Shown piece by piece: positions 52,503 through 60,952 of a DNA stretch of 64,000 nt. The notes beneath the pieces are model-generated. The model was not told the DNA's origin and did not search any database. It saw only the letters and a list, made by a program, of their open reading frames with translations. A program made the translations under genes and the position numbers. Source of the DNA: Streptomyces sp. NBC_00094 (GTDB taxonomy: Bacteria > Actinomycetota > Actinomycetes > Streptomycetales > Streptomycetaceae); the NCBI RefSeq assembly GCF_026343125.1, contig NZ_JAPEMB010000001.1:124001-188000 (forward strand). The letters are read 5' to 3'. Every line of letters begins with the position of its first letter. The first letter of the stretch is position 1.

Positions 52503-52583
52503 ATTGGGCGCCGCAAGTGCAGCATGGCGCCACCGGAGGCGTCAATGCCCGTGCACGCCCGCGCACTCACGACGCCCGGGACG

Positions 52584-53288
52584 TCAGGCGGGCAGGCCGT
52601 GGGGGTGCGAGGAGCGGCGCGCCGCGAAGAGAAGCGCGTGGATCCGGACGCCCGCCTGGTCGATGTCGAACACCGGGGTGGGGAAGGGCAGTCGGACGTC
52701 CCGGTGCCCCTGCGGATACTCCAGGCGCAGGGTGATCCCGTAGCGGTCCAGGGCGAGGGGAAGGGCGCGGGTCATCCCTCGTTCGGGCAGCGGGCGGACG
52801 AGGCGCAGCAGCAGGGGGATCAGTTCACTGTGGCTGTCGACGAGGTGGGTCAGCATGGACGCCTCACAGGAGGCGATGGGGTCGACCTCGGTCGCGTGGA
52901 GTTCATCCAGGGTGACGTACGCGCGGCCGTCGGCGTCCTCCAGGAGTGCCTGGCCGAACTCCACGCACGTGCTCCCGGGCGCCTCCTGCTCGTAGCGCGC
53001 ACCCAGCAGTCCGGTCAGGGTGACGCGCGCCCTCAGGCGTTCCCGTACGGGAGTGGGAGCGATGTCGGTGAACTCCAGGCGTACGGGGATGCGCGCGCTC
53101 TGCCCGAAGTGCCCCTCCTCGGCGGGGTCGTGGAGATGAAGGCGACTCATCGGTCCCGTCCCGCCCAGGTGCCGCACTTCTTGGTGCTGCCCGTCTGTGA
53201 CGACGGTCATCGAGTGGGCCGAGGACAGGATCGACCGCACGCGTTCGACGGCGGTGGGGCGCGTGGCGCGGGTGGGGAAGGGGCGCAT
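52584..53288 (-). CDS. DUF2470-domain protein, iron regulated
   Basis: 234 residues from ATG 53288, with GGAG eight bases upstream. N-terminal RPTAVERVRSILSSAHSMTVVT starts a beta-barrel like pyridoxamine-oxidase-type (FMN-binding split barrel) proteins. The C-terminal ~80 residues are a DUF2470 domain: LTHLVDSHSELIPLLLRLV, LPLALDRYGITLRLEYPQGHRDVRLPFP and IHALLF. Proteins with this architecture are associated with haem or iron metabolism. An almost ideal iron box upstream makes induction under iron limitation likely. The reaction is unknown. Confidence 0.8.
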   Translation of the reverse strand: MRPFPTRATRPTAVERVRSILSSAHSMTVVTDGQHQEVRHLGGTGPMSRLHLHDPAEEGHFGQSARIPVRLEFTDIAPTPVRERLRARVTLTGLLGARYEQEAPGSTCVEFGQALLEDADGRAYVTLDELHATEVDPIASCEASMLTHLVDSHSELIPLLLRLVRPLPERGMTRALPLALDRYGITLRLEYPQGHRDVRLPFPTPVFDIDQAGVRIHALLFAARRSSHPHGLPA

Positions 53289-53331
53289 CCGAGCTCTCCG
53301 GGGACGAGGGAGGAAGAAACCCAAGTCGTTA

Positions 53332-53357
53332 CTTAGGTAAGGCTCACCTTACCTAAG
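53332..53357 (-). promoter_or_regulatory. Iron box (DmdR1/IdeR type)
   Basis: CTTAGGTAAGG (53332-53342) and CCTTACCTAAG (53347-53357) form a perfect 11-bp inverted repeat around CTCA. Over 24 positions 22 match the consensus TTAGGTTAGG-CTCA-CCTAACCTAA. It lies 44-69 bases upstream of the DUF2470 start; the other neighbouring gene ends here, so only DUF2470 is controlled. Confidence 0.92.
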
Positions 53358-53382
53358 CGGAGGGGTGCGGGGGAAGTCCGCG

Positions 53383-53423
53383 CCGAGGGGCCGGGTCCGT
53401 CGGTGACGGGCCCGGCCCCTCGG
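53383..53423 (-). terminator. Terminator of the 2-methylisoborneol operon
   Basis: CCGAGGGGCCGGGTCC (53383-53398) pairs with GGGCCCGGCCCCTCGG (53408-53423), one G-T wobble, across 9 bases. It lies 11 bases after the methyltransferase stop at 53434. Confidence 0.85.
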
Positions 53424-53433
53424 GGACGTTCGG

Positions 53434-54330
53434 TCAGACGCGGTCGGCCGCGATCAGGACGTACTGGAACGAGCCGTCCTTGTACGACTCGATGAACGCC
53501 TCCTCGATACCGGTGACCAGGGAGGACGTCGCCCGCAGCTCCCAGTACGGGAGGGTCTCGGGCGTCAGGTCGACGACGGCCTGCGGAACGAGGCGGTTGT
53601 CGGCCATCGCGCGGAGGTACTCCCGGCGGGAGTGGATGTTGCACTCGAAGTGCGCGTTGATCTGGGAGACCCACTTCGACGGCTGCCCGTACCGCGGGTT
53701 CCAGCAGCCGGTGATGGTCACGTACCGGCCGCCGACCTTGAGGAAGCGGGAGTGCTCGGCGAAGAGGTCGTCGAGGTCGACGTACATGCTCGACTCGTTG
53801 TTCCACGAGGCGGCGATGCTGCCCTTCTCGAACGGGGTGTCGAGCATGTTGCAGACCCGTGCCCGGACGTGGTCGTCGATCCCCAGCTCCTGCGCGCGCC
53901 GGTTGCCGAACTCGGCCTGCGTGGAGGAGAGGGTGACGCCCTCGACCTTGCAGCCGAAGCGCTGGTGGGCCATGACGCTCGAACCGCCGCGGCCGCAGCC
54001 GGCGTCGACGAGCGTGTCGCCCTGCCCGATGACGCCGAGGTGGTCCAGGAGCACCTCGGCCTGCGCGGACTCCAGGCGGTGCAGTTCGGCGATCAGCTTC
54101 TTCTCGTACTCGCTGTCCTGGGTGTCCCCGAGGGCCGCGTGGTCGACGTCGCCGATGCCGTAGTGGTGGTGGTAGAGCCCGTCGACGTCGCCGAGACGCA
54201 GGTTCACGGGCCTCGCCTCCTGGTTCCAGTAGCGGGCGATGTCGCTCTGGTAGGGCGACGCCGGCGACGGAACGAATGCGGAGGTGCCGGGGGCGGTGGT
54301 GAGCTCGGTGCTGGTCACAGAGGGATCCAT
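53434..54330 (-). CDS. Geranyl diphosphate 2-C-methyltransferase
   Basis: 298 residues. SAM-binding motif I is TLVDAGCGRGGSSVMAHQRF (~106-126). Aromatic-rich segments (DIARYWNQEARPVNLRLGDVDGLYHHHYGIGD, CWNPRYGQPSKWV, FECNIHSRREYLRAMAD) match GPP C2-methyltransferases. It adds a methyl to geranyl diphosphate to give 2-methyl-GPP, the precursor for 2-methylisoborneol. Its start is 3 bases from the cyclase stop, so they are coupled. It is last in the operon and followed by a strong terminator. Confidence 0.95.
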   Translation of the reverse strand: MDPSVTSTELTTAPGTSAFVPSPASPYQSDIARYWNQEARPVNLRLGDVDGLYHHHYGIGDVDHAALGDTQDSEYEKKLIAELHRLESAQAEVLLDHLGVIGQGDTLVDAGCGRGGSSVMAHQRFGCKVEGVTLSSTQAEFGNRRAQELGIDDHVRARVCNMLDTPFEKGSIAASWNNESSMYVDLDDLFAEHSRFLKVGGRYVTITGCWNPRYGQPSKWVSQINAHFECNIHSRREYLRAMADNRLVPQAVVDLTPETLPYWELRATSSLVTGIEEAFIESYKDGSFQYVLIAADRV

Positions 54331-54333
54331 TTC

Positions 54334-55593
54334 TTACCAGAAATCGGGCAGGCTGTAGCGGTAGGTGTTGGTCTGGTGCCAGTAGTGGTTGCCGTCGACC
54401 CACACGGCCACGCCCCGCAGGAAGCGCAGCACGCTGGGGACGGGACAGGCGGCGGCCAGGTCGGCGGCTTCGGCCTCGAAGTCGCGCATGAGGTCGTTGT
54501 GGACCTCGACCGCCTTCAGGTAGGCGTCCCGCTCGGAGAGGCCCTCCCGGTCGGCGAGCACCACGGGCAGGTTCATGTGCCGTCCGGGGGCGGCGAGTTC
54601 CTTCGTGTACGAGTAGAGGTCGTTGACGATCGTGCTGGCGTTCCCGGCGAGCGCGAGCACCCGCTGCATGGCCGGCTGGGCGTGCAGGTCCGTCGGCAGT
54701 TCGTAGCCGCCGACGGTGTCGGTGATGGTGGGACACGGCCGGAAGTTGTTGAACTGCCGCATCGTCAGGTACTCCCACACCTCGGGGGTGTGGTCCGTCT
54801 GCGCCCAGGCGGCCTCCGCCAGGTACCCCAGGTGCAGCCGGGCCATGTCGTGCCGGAAGCGGTCGGCCTGGGAGGGCGTGGAGTCCCGGACGAAGTACTC
54901 CATGGCCGAGCGGTACGCGCGCCGCGGGGCGTCCGCGTGGAGCGACTCGGCCCACGGCGGCTGGTACTCGCTCGTCGTGTGCACCGGGTCGAGTGCGGTG
55001 TGCGCGAGGAGAAGGCGCCCGCCGAGGCCGATGGGCGACCCCCCGTGGTCCTCGCAGTAGTAGTCGTCGACCGCGTTCTCCGCGACCATCAGTCGCGTCG
55101 CGATCATCAGGTGGTCGACGGTCGGGGCGTCCGGGTGGCAGGCCACCATGTACCGGCCGACGGAGAAGCCGTCGAACTGCCCCTCCCACTCCTCGGGGTA
55201 CAGCCGGATCTCGTCCAGCGCCCAGTCCTTGATCCTGCGGCTGACCTCCTCCACCCGTACCGGATCGGGCTCCGCCACCGGGTGGTAGTAGAGGCCCGGG
55301 ATGTGGAGGGCGTCGACGGGCGCCTCGCTCTCCACGGGCTCCGGCGCCGGCGGTTCCTCGCGCCGGGCCAGGCTCAGACTCGCCGTGCCCAGACCGCTGG
55401 GGCCGCGCAGGATCCGGCCGAGGTCGGGCCCCGGCTCCCCCACCGCGGCGGGAACGGCGGCGGGGACGGAGGGGAGGACCGCGTCCACGGCGTCGACGCC
55501 GACGGAGTCGGCCTGGGCGAGGACGTGGGCCCCGAAGTGGGCAGCGGCGGCGGGGAGGCTCGACTGCAGAGGGGAAAGCCCGGGCTCGGGCAT
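54334..55593 (-). CDS. 2-methylisoborneol synthase (terpene cyclase)
   Basis: 419 residues from ATG 55593 with AAGGAG upstream. The class I terpene cyclase metal motifs are present: VDDYYCEDHGG (Asp-rich) and NDLYSYTKE (NSE/DTE). HADAPRRAYRSAMEYFVRD and TNTYRYSLPDF complete the family pattern. The N-terminal ~110 residues are disordered Pro/Ala-rich and, in related systems, serve as the targeting segment that loads the enzyme into the encapsulin shell. It cyclises 2-methyl-GPP to the earthy odorant 2-methylisoborneol. Confidence 0.95.
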   Translation of the reverse strand: MPEPGLSPLQSSLPAAAAHFGAHVLAQADSVGVDAVDAVLPSVPAAVPAAVGEPGPDLGRILRGPSGLGTASLSLARREEPPAPEPVESEAPVDALHIPGLYYHPVAEPDPVRVEEVSRRIKDWALDEIRLYPEEWEGQFDGFSVGRYMVACHPDAPTVDHLMIATRLMVAENAVDDYYCEDHGGSPIGLGGRLLLAHTALDPVHTTSEYQPPWAESLHADAPRRAYRSAMEYFVRDSTPSQADRFRHDMARLHLGYLAEAAWAQTDHTPEVWEYLTMRQFNNFRPCPTITDTVGGYELPTDLHAQPAMQRVLALAGNASTIVNDLYSYTKELAAPGRHMNLPVVLADREGLSERDAYLKAVEVHNDLMRDFEAEAADLAAACPVPSVLRFLRGVAVWVDGNHYWHQTNTYRYSLPDFW

Positions 55594-55687
55594 CCGTGAC
55601 TCCTTGAGGGGGTGAGTGGTCCGTCCCTGTTCCCGGGCACGCTCGATCGACCCGGCAGGGGCCGGGCTGTCGTACCGGTCGGACGGA

Positions 55688-55764
55688 TGCGGCGCTGAAG
55701 GGTGCGGCGCTTGAGGCTGCGGCTCCGGAGAAGCTGAGGAGCTGAGGAGCTGAGGAGCCGAGGA
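55688..55764. repeat. Short tandem repeats between encapsulin and cyclase genes
   Basis: TGCGGCGCTGAAGG and TGCGGCGCTTGAGG repeat at 55688-55701 and 55703-55716. Four consecutive 8-bp GCTGAGGA-type units at 55733-55764 (one variant) abut the encapsulin stop. They fill most of the 172-bp gap between the two genes. Confidence 0.85.
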
Positions 55765-55765
55765 G

Positions 55766-57178
55766 CTAGGCGCGCCTGCGGGCGATCTGGACGTTCTCCA
55801 GTACGCCGAGCGCGTTGGGCACCAGGATCGCGGCGGAGTAGTACGTGGTGACCAGGTACGACATGATCGCCTGCTCGCTGATGCCCATGAACCGCACGGA
55901 CAGGCCCGGCTCGTACTCCTCGGGCAGGCCCGTCTGGCGCAGGCCGATGACGCCCTGGTTGTCCTCGCCGAGGCGCATGGCGAGGATCGAGCTGGTGTTC
56001 TCCTTGCTGATGGGGATCTTGTTGCAGGGCAGGATCGGCACCCCGCGCCAGGCCGGGACCTGGTGTCCGTCGAGCTCGACCGTGTCCGGGTAGAGCCCGT
56101 GGGCGTTCCACTCGCGCCCGATCGCGGCGATCGTCCGGGGGTGGGCGAGGAAGAGCTTGGTGCCGCGGCGGCGGGTCAGCAGCTCGTCGAGGTCGTCGGG
56201 GGTGGGCGGGCCCGAGTGGGTCTGGATCCGCTGCTTGAAGTCGGCGTTGTGGAGGAGGCCGAACTCCCGGTTGTTGATCAGCTCGTGCTCCTGGCGCTCG
56301 CGCAGCGCCTCGATGGTGAGCCTGAGCTGTTCCTCCGTCTGGTTCATCGGGCCGTTGTAGAGGTCGGCGACGCGGGTGTGGACCTTGAGGACGGTCTGGG
56401 CGACGGAGAGTTCGTACTCGCGCGGCTTGAGCTCGTAGTCCACGAAGGCGCCCGGGAGGGCGACCTCGCCGGTGTGACCGGCCGACATCGCGATCTCGGC
56501 CTCGCCGTGACGGTTCTGCCGCTGCAGGGGCAGCGTGCTGAACTGCTCGATGTGCGTCCGGAGGGTCGGAGCCGAGGAGAGCACGGAGGCGAAGTCGGCG
56601 CGGGAGAGGGTGAGCAGGGTGCCGGAGGTCTCGGCGGTGGCGGTGTAGTCCCACCTGGCGTCGGCGTCCAGGAGGGCGTTCTCGCCGAACCGGTCGCCGT
56701 CGGCGAGGACGGCGACGGCTACCTCGTCGCCGTACTTGCCGACGGAGGTCTGGTTGATCCGGCCGTGGGCGATGAGGTGGATCTGCTCGGCGGCGGCGCC
56801 GCGCTGCACCAGCACCTCGCCGGCGGCGAAGTCGCGCTGGACGCACCGGCCGGCGAGCGCGGTGAGGACGTCGTCGTCCTCGAAGCCGCGGAGCAGGGCC
56901 AGTTCGCCGAGCTCGCGCGGGATCACCCGGACGCGGGAGCCGTCCTGGACGAAGTCGACGCGCCCGTCGCCGACGGTGTAGCTCAGGCGGCGGTTCACCC
57001 GGTAGGCGCCGCCCTTCGTCTCCACCCACGGAAGCATCCGGAGCAGCCAGCGGGAGGAGATCTCCTGCATCTGCGGGGCGGACTTGGTCGTGGTGGCGAG
57101 GTTGCGGGCAGCCGCGGTGCTCAGGCTGGACTGCCGGGGCGGCTCCACCTGGGCTTCCGGGCCAGTCTCAACTGTCAT
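55766..57178 (-). CDS. Family 2B encapsulin shell protein with cNMP-binding-like domain
   Basis: 470 residues from ATG 57178. A disordered N-terminal arm (1-40) is followed by [26 protein letters not shown] and a cyclic-nucleotide-binding-like domain (~90-215: [54 protein letters not shown]). The HK97-type shell part is [24 protein letters not shown] to the C-terminus. This is the family 2B encapsulin that forms a protein nanocompartment and packages the terpene cyclase encoded next to it. The phosphate-binding cassette has FGENALL with Arg175, so nucleotide binding is conceivable. First gene of the operon. Confidence 0.93.
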   Translation of the reverse strand: MTVETGPEAQVEPPRQSSLSTAAARNLATTTKSAPQMQEISSRWLLRMLPWVETKGGAYRVNRRLSYTVGDGRVDFVQDGSRVRVIPRELGELALLRGFEDDDVLTALAGRCVQRDFAAGEVLVQRGAAAEQIHLIAHGRINQTSVGKYGDEVAVAVLADGDRFGENALLDADARWDYTATAETSGTLLTLSRADFASVLSSAPTLRTHIEQFSTLPLQRQNRHGEAEIAMSAGHTGEVALPGAFVDYELKPREYELSVAQTVLKVHTRVADLYNGPMNQTEEQLRLTIEALRERQEHELINNREFGLLHNADFKQRIQTHSGPPTPDDLDELLTRRRGTKLFLAHPRTIAAIGREWNAHGLYPDTVELDGHQVPAWRGVPILPCNKIPISKENTSSILAMRLGEDNQGVIGLRQTGLPEEYEPGLSVRFMGISEQAIMSYLVTTYYSAAILVPNALGVLENVQIARRRA

Positions 57179-57465
57179 CGGGGCGCGTTCTCCTTCGGGT
57201 GGACGACACACGGGGTGCGGGCGTCGACCGGTAAAAGAGGAAATAAGGGGTTAATCTCTGGGAATTCGTCCAGATCCCGGGGAACAGTAACGGCTGGTAC
57301 GCGGCGCTCGCCCCATGAGTTCGGGGGCATTACCCCGAAGCAGTGATCTTGCTCCATTCGGGGTTTATCCGGGTGATCGACAGTATCCAGCCACCCTGGC
57401 CGTGGAACGCAAAAGCCCTCCGGCTCCGTGTGGCGGGAGCGGGAGGGCTTGGGCGGGGGAAGCGG
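57179..57465. other. Promoter region of the encapsulin operon
   Basis: 287 bp between the encapsulin start and the upstream hydrolase stop. AT-richer stretches occur around 57235-57275 and must hold the promoter; no operator dyad was seen. The distal end contains the hydrolase terminator at 57413-57450. Confidence 0.5.
57413..57450 (-). terminator. Intrinsic terminator of the iminopeptidase-like gene
   Basis: AAGCCCTCC (57413-57421) pairs with GGAGGGCTT (57442-57450), and inside it GCTCC pairs with GGAGC. Read on the minus strand the stem is followed by TTTTGCG, a real T-tract and unusual for this GC-rich genome. Confidence 0.85.
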
Positions 57466-58731
57466 CTACGCGCGGCCGGCGGCCATGTCCATCAGGCGGG
57501 CGAGGACGCGGCCGCCCGAGGAGGCGACGCCGTCGTGCTCCCACTCGTTGGTGACCCAGGCGCGGGCGGCGCCGATGTGTCGGGCCGTGCGCAGGGAGAT
57601 GCCCGCGTCGACGTACATGTCGTCGTGGTAGACGATCGCGGCGAGCGGTACCTCGTTGGCCGCGAGGCGGTCCAGGTCGTAGAGGGCCGGCCAGTCGGTG
57701 CGCTCGGCGAGGAGGTCGGCGGCATCGGCGAAGGGGCGCAGGCCCTTGATCTCCCGGAACATCCAGGGGTACATCATCTCGCCGGTGAACAGGAGGGGGT
57801 CCGCGTCCTCGGCGAACTCGGGGAAGTCGGCCAGCGCGCGGGAGGCGGCCCAGCCGGTCCGTCCGGCGCCCTGTCCGTACAGGGTCTCCTGCATGACGGC
57901 GAACAGCGGGTTGTCGGTGAAGCCGGTCGCGGTCATCACCTGAAGCAGGAAGGTGTCGCTCAACTCGCCGTCCGCGCCGAGGGCTTCGTCGAGGAGCCAG
58001 TGGACGCGCTCGAAGCCGTCGCCCATGCCGAGCGCGAGGCCGAGCGTGCGCAGGCGGTGCGGGGTGAGCCGGTCGCCGTCCGGGAGGCGGACGTCGTCGG
58101 CCGCGAGGAGGTCGGCGATCTTCCTCAGACGGGGGGCGTCCTCGGGGTAGCGGGCGTAGAAGTCGAGGACGCGGTCGCGGACGCGCGGGTAGGTGTGGGC
58201 GTACACGTCGTCTGCGGTGGCGGTGAGGCCGGGCAGGCCGCCGGTGACGTAGCAGGCCCGGAGGCCCTGGGGGGCCTGGGAGAGATAGGTGAGCGTGATG
58301 AAGCCGCCGTAGCTCTGCCCGAGGGTCTCCCAGGGGGTGTCGCCGCAGAGTTCGCGGCGTATCAGTTCCGCGTCCGCGACGATCGCGTCGGCCCGGAAGT
58401 GGGCGAGGTACCCGGCGAGGCTCTCCGGGGAGGCGAACCGGGCGGCGGACTTCGCGGTGACCGGGGTGGAGCGGCCCGTGCCGCGCTGGTCGAGGAGGAG
58501 GACGCGGTGGGTCGTGAGCGCGTGGGCCAGCCAGCCGGGGGAACCGGCCGACGGCCGGGGCGACTTGCCGCCGGGTCCGCCCTGGAGGTAGAGCAGCCAG
58601 GGCAGTTCCTCGCCCGCGCGGGCCGGGTCGGCGACCTCGCGGGCGAAGACCTCGATGGTGGGGCCGTCGGGGGCCGCGTGGTCCAGGGGGACGGTGAAGG
58701 TGTGGTCGACGGTGGCGTAGGCGGGGTTCAT
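57466..58731 (-). CDS. Alpha/beta hydrolase, proline-iminopeptidase-like (S33)
   Basis: 421 residues from ATG 58731 with GAAGGA upstream. Signature segments are LLYLQGGPGGKSPRP (the GGPG oxyanion loop), LLLDQRGTGRSTPV and the nucleophile elbow LGQSYGGFITLTYL; a late aspartate and histidine lie near the C-terminus (EWEHDG). These define the tripeptidyl/prolyl aminopeptidase S33 family, which releases N-terminal proline. No signal peptide, so cytosolic. Situated beside a hydroxyproline degradation cluster, it could feed proline or hydroxyproline from peptides, though it has its own terminator and a 107-bp spacer. Confidence 0.85.
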   Translation of the reverse strand: MNPAYATVDHTFTVPLDHAAPDGPTIEVFAREVADPARAGEELPWLLYLQGGPGGKSPRPSAGSPGWLAHALTTHRVLLLDQRGTGRSTPVTAKSAARFASPESLAGYLAHFRADAIVADAELIRRELCGDTPWETLGQSYGGFITLTYLSQAPQGLRACYVTGGLPGLTATADDVYAHTYPRVRDRVLDFYARYPEDAPRLRKIADLLAADDVRLPDGDRLTPHRLRTLGLALGMGDGFERVHWLLDEALGADGELSDTFLLQVMTATGFTDNPLFAVMQETLYGQGAGRTGWAASRALADFPEFAEDADPLLFTGEMMYPWMFREIKGLRPFADAADLLAERTDWPALYDLDRLAANEVPLAAIVYHDDMYVDAGISLRTARHIGAARAWVTNEWEHDGVASSGGRVLARLMDMAAGRA

Positions 58732-58838
58732 GGGGTCCTTCCACGGCCGCTGACGGCCGGTCGGATGTGGCATTGCATCGATGGGTGGCCGTCGTCCGCC
58801 CGTCGAGAGCAACCCGCACCGCCGTCCGGCCGGTGCGG

Positions 58839-59519
58839 CTACTCCCCGGCCGGCCGGTCGCCCTTGGCCCACAGGGAGCGGACGTGCCCCAGGTGCCGGG
58901 TCATGCACTGCTCCGCGCCCTCGGCGTCGCCGGCGAGCATCAGATCGAGCAGCTCCAGGTGCTCCTCGGCCGAAGGGATGAGGTTGCCGCTCTCGTCCAG
59001 GGCGGTGAGCCCGTACAGGCGGGACCGCTTGCGCAGCTCGCCGACGGTCTCGACGAGACGTTCGTTGCCCGCGAGGCCGAGCAGCGTGAGGTGGAACAGC
59101 CGGTCCGCCTCCAGGTAGCCGATCAGGTCGTGCTCGCGGGCGGCGCGCACGATGTCCTCGGCGACCGGCCGCAGCGCCTCCAGGTCCTCCTGGGCGGCGA
59201 TGCGGGTGACCCGGCCGACCATCGGGATCTCGATGAGCGCGCGGATCTCGGTGTACTGGTCGAGGTCGCGCTCGTCGACCTCGGTGACCCGGAAGCCCTT
59301 GTTGCGGACGGGCTCGACGAGGCCTTCGCGGGCCAGGTCGAGCATCGCCTCGCGGACCGGGGTGGCGGAGATCCCGAAGTCCTCGGCGAGGGTCGGCGCC
59401 GAGTACACCACCCCGGGGCGGAGCTCGCCCGAGATCAGGGCGGCGCGCAGGGCATGGGCGACCTGGTCGCGCAGCCGCTCCCGGGAGGCGTTGAGGTCGC
59501 GCTGGGTCAGGTGCCCCAT
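58839..59519 (-). CDS. GntR/FCD-family regulator of the hydroxyproline cluster
   Basis: 226 residues from ATG 59519. The winged helix is ALRAALISGELRPGVVYSAPTLAEDFGISATPVREAMLDLAREGLVEPVRNKGFRV. The FCD domain has the metal-binding residues in EADRLFHLTLLGLAGNERLV and CMTRHLGHV. Regulators of this class respond to small acids, and in hydroxyproline loci they usually repress the catabolic genes. It lies 47 bases downstream of the aldehyde dehydrogenase, with two overlapping inverted repeats between them. A frame read-through 24 codons further upstream is open but lacks family similarity. Confidence 0.9.
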   Translation of the reverse strand: MGHLTQRDLNASRERLRDQVAHALRAALISGELRPGVVYSAPTLAEDFGISATPVREAMLDLAREGLVEPVRNKGFRVTEVDERDLDQYTEIRALIEIPMVGRVTRIAAQEDLEALRPVAEDIVRAAREHDLIGYLEADRLFHLTLLGLAGNERLVETVGELRKRSRLYGLTALDESGNLIPSAEEHLELLDLMLAGDAEGAEQCMTRHLGHVRSLWAKGDRPAGE

Positions 59520-59520
59520 G

Positions 59521-59569
59521 ACGGTGGTGATCCCTTCGTTCCGGTTGACATCACCACCGTACGATGTCA
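59521..59569. promoter_or_regulatory. Overlapping inverted repeats between aldehyde dehydrogenase and GntR genes
   Basis: ACGGTGGTGAT (59521-59531) and ATCACCACCGT (59550-59560) form a perfect 11-bp inverted repeat. TGACATC (59546-59552) and GATGTCA (59563-59569) form a second, interleaved dyad, and the two cannot be folded at once. This fits either a GntR operator for autoregulation or an RNA attenuator. Confidence 0.55.
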
Positions 59570-60952
59570 CGCCGCGGAGCCCGCGGGTGCCAGGGTGTAC
59601 GTCCGGCCGGCCGTGTAGAACTCCAGGGCCGCCCTGCCCTGCTCGCGCGGTCCGTGGCTGGACGCCTTGGACCCGCCGAACGGCAGGTGGAAGTCGACGC
59701 CGCTGGACGGGGCGTTGATCCGGATCATCCCGGTGTCGAGCAGGTCGAGGCCGTTCAGGGCCGTGTTCAGGTCGGCCGTGTGGACCGAGGTCACCAGTCC
59801 GTACGGGACGGAGTTGGTGATCCGGACCGCGTGGGCGAGGTCCTCGGCGGCCAGCAGGGACGCGACGGGGCCGAAGACCTCCTCGCGCAGCAGCCGGTGT
59901 CCCGGGGAGACCTTCTCGACCAGGGTCGGGGCCGCGTACCAGCCCTTCCTGTCGGGTACGGTGCCGCCGGCGAGTACGGAGAGACCGCGGCTGGCCTCGC
60001 CGACCTGGTCGCGGGCGTACTCGTGGATGAGCGGTCCGCACACGGTGGCCGGGTCCGTGGGGTCGCCGACGGGGACGGCCCGCAGCGCTTCGGAGAGCGC
60101 CTCGCGCAGCGGGTCGAGGGCCGCGCCGACGGCGACGACACGACTGGTGGCGGTGCACTTCTGGCCCGCGTACCCCGCGATGGCGGAGGCGATGTGGGCG
60201 GCGGCCTGCTCGATGTCGGCGTCCGGCAGGACGAGCGCGGCGTTCAGGCCGCCCATCTCGGCCTGGACCGGGATGCCGCGGGCGGTCGCGGCCCGGGCGA
60301 CGGCCTGGCCGACGGGAGTGGAACCGGTGAAGGAGACCACGTCGACGGCGGAGACGAGCGCGTTGCCCTCGGTCGCGCCGCCGGGCAGGACGGTGAACAC
60401 CGACTCCGGGAGGACCGCCCCCACGATCTCGGCCAGGCGCAGGGCGCACGCGGTGGCCTCGGGGGCGGGCTTCAGGACGACCGCGTTCCCGGTGGCGAGC
60501 GCCGGGGCGGCCTTCCAGGTCGGGATGGCGAAGGGGAAGTTCCAGGGCGTGATGAGCCCTGCCACGCCGTGCGGGCGGCGGCGGGTCAGCAGCAGCCCGG
60601 GACCTCCCGCGGTCTCGTGGACGGCGCCGGTCGGCTCGAAGGGGGCCTGGGCGTAGTAGCGCCAGATCGCGACCGTGCGGGAGATCTCGCCCCTGGCCTC
60701 GGCGATCGGCTTGCCCACCTCGCGTACGGCGAGGGCGGCGAGTTCGTCGGCCGCGGCCTCGATGCCGTCGGCGACCGCGCTCAGGGCGGCCGAGCGGGCG
60801 GCCGCACCGGCGAGCAGCCAGCCGGGCTGGGCGGCGCGGGCGCGCTCGACGGTGTCGACCGTCGCGAAGGCGCCGGGTGCCGGCATCCGCACGAGGAGGT
60901 CGGCGGGGTCGGCCGGGTTGTGGGAGATGACGGTGGGAAGTGCGTCGTTCAC
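59567..60952 (-). CDS. Aldehyde dehydrogenase, probably 2,5-dioxovalerate (alpha-ketoglutarate semialdehyde) dehydrogenase
   Basis: 461 residues from a GTG that overlaps the epimerase stop (GTGA). NAD-binding TPWNFPFAIPTWKAAPALATGNAVVLKPA and SFTGSTPVGQAVARAA, catalytic Glu232 (EMGGLN) and Cys266 (GYAGQKCTATSR) are intact. In the hydroxyproline pathway this enzyme oxidises 2,5-dioxopentanoate to 2-oxoglutarate; the assignment comes from the neighbouring epimerase and deaminase. A ribosome site GGAGGA lies inside the epimerase gene, in a self-complementary GGAGGATTCCTCC. Confidence 0.88.
   Translation of the reverse strand: MNDALPTVISHNPADPADLLVRMPAPGAFATVDTVERARAAQPGWLLAGAAARSAALSAVADGIEAAADELAALAVREVGKPIAEARGEISRTVAIWRYYAQAPFEPTGAVHETAGGPGLLLTRRRPHGVAGLITPWNFPFAIPTWKAAPALATGNAVVLKPAPEATACALRLAEIVGAVLPESVFTVLPGGATEGNALVSAVDVVSFTGSTPVGQAVARAATARGIPVQAEMGGLNAALVLPDADIEQAAAHIASAIAGYAGQKCTATSRVVAVGAALDPLREALSEALRAVPVGDPTDPATVCGPLIHEYARDQVGEASRGLSVLAGGTVPDRKGWYAAPTLVEKVSPGHRLLREEVFGPVASLLAAEDLAHAVRITNSVPYGLVTSVHTADLNTALNGLDLLDTGMIRINAPSSGVDFHLPFGGSKASSHGPREQGRAALEFYTAGRTYTLAPAGSAA

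Noticed and set aside
48370..52566. Open frame of about 1400 codons on the minus strand over the GH95 gene
   Set aside because: The GH95 frame shows signal peptide, catalytic and lectin motifs. The long frame is a low-complexity shadow in another register.
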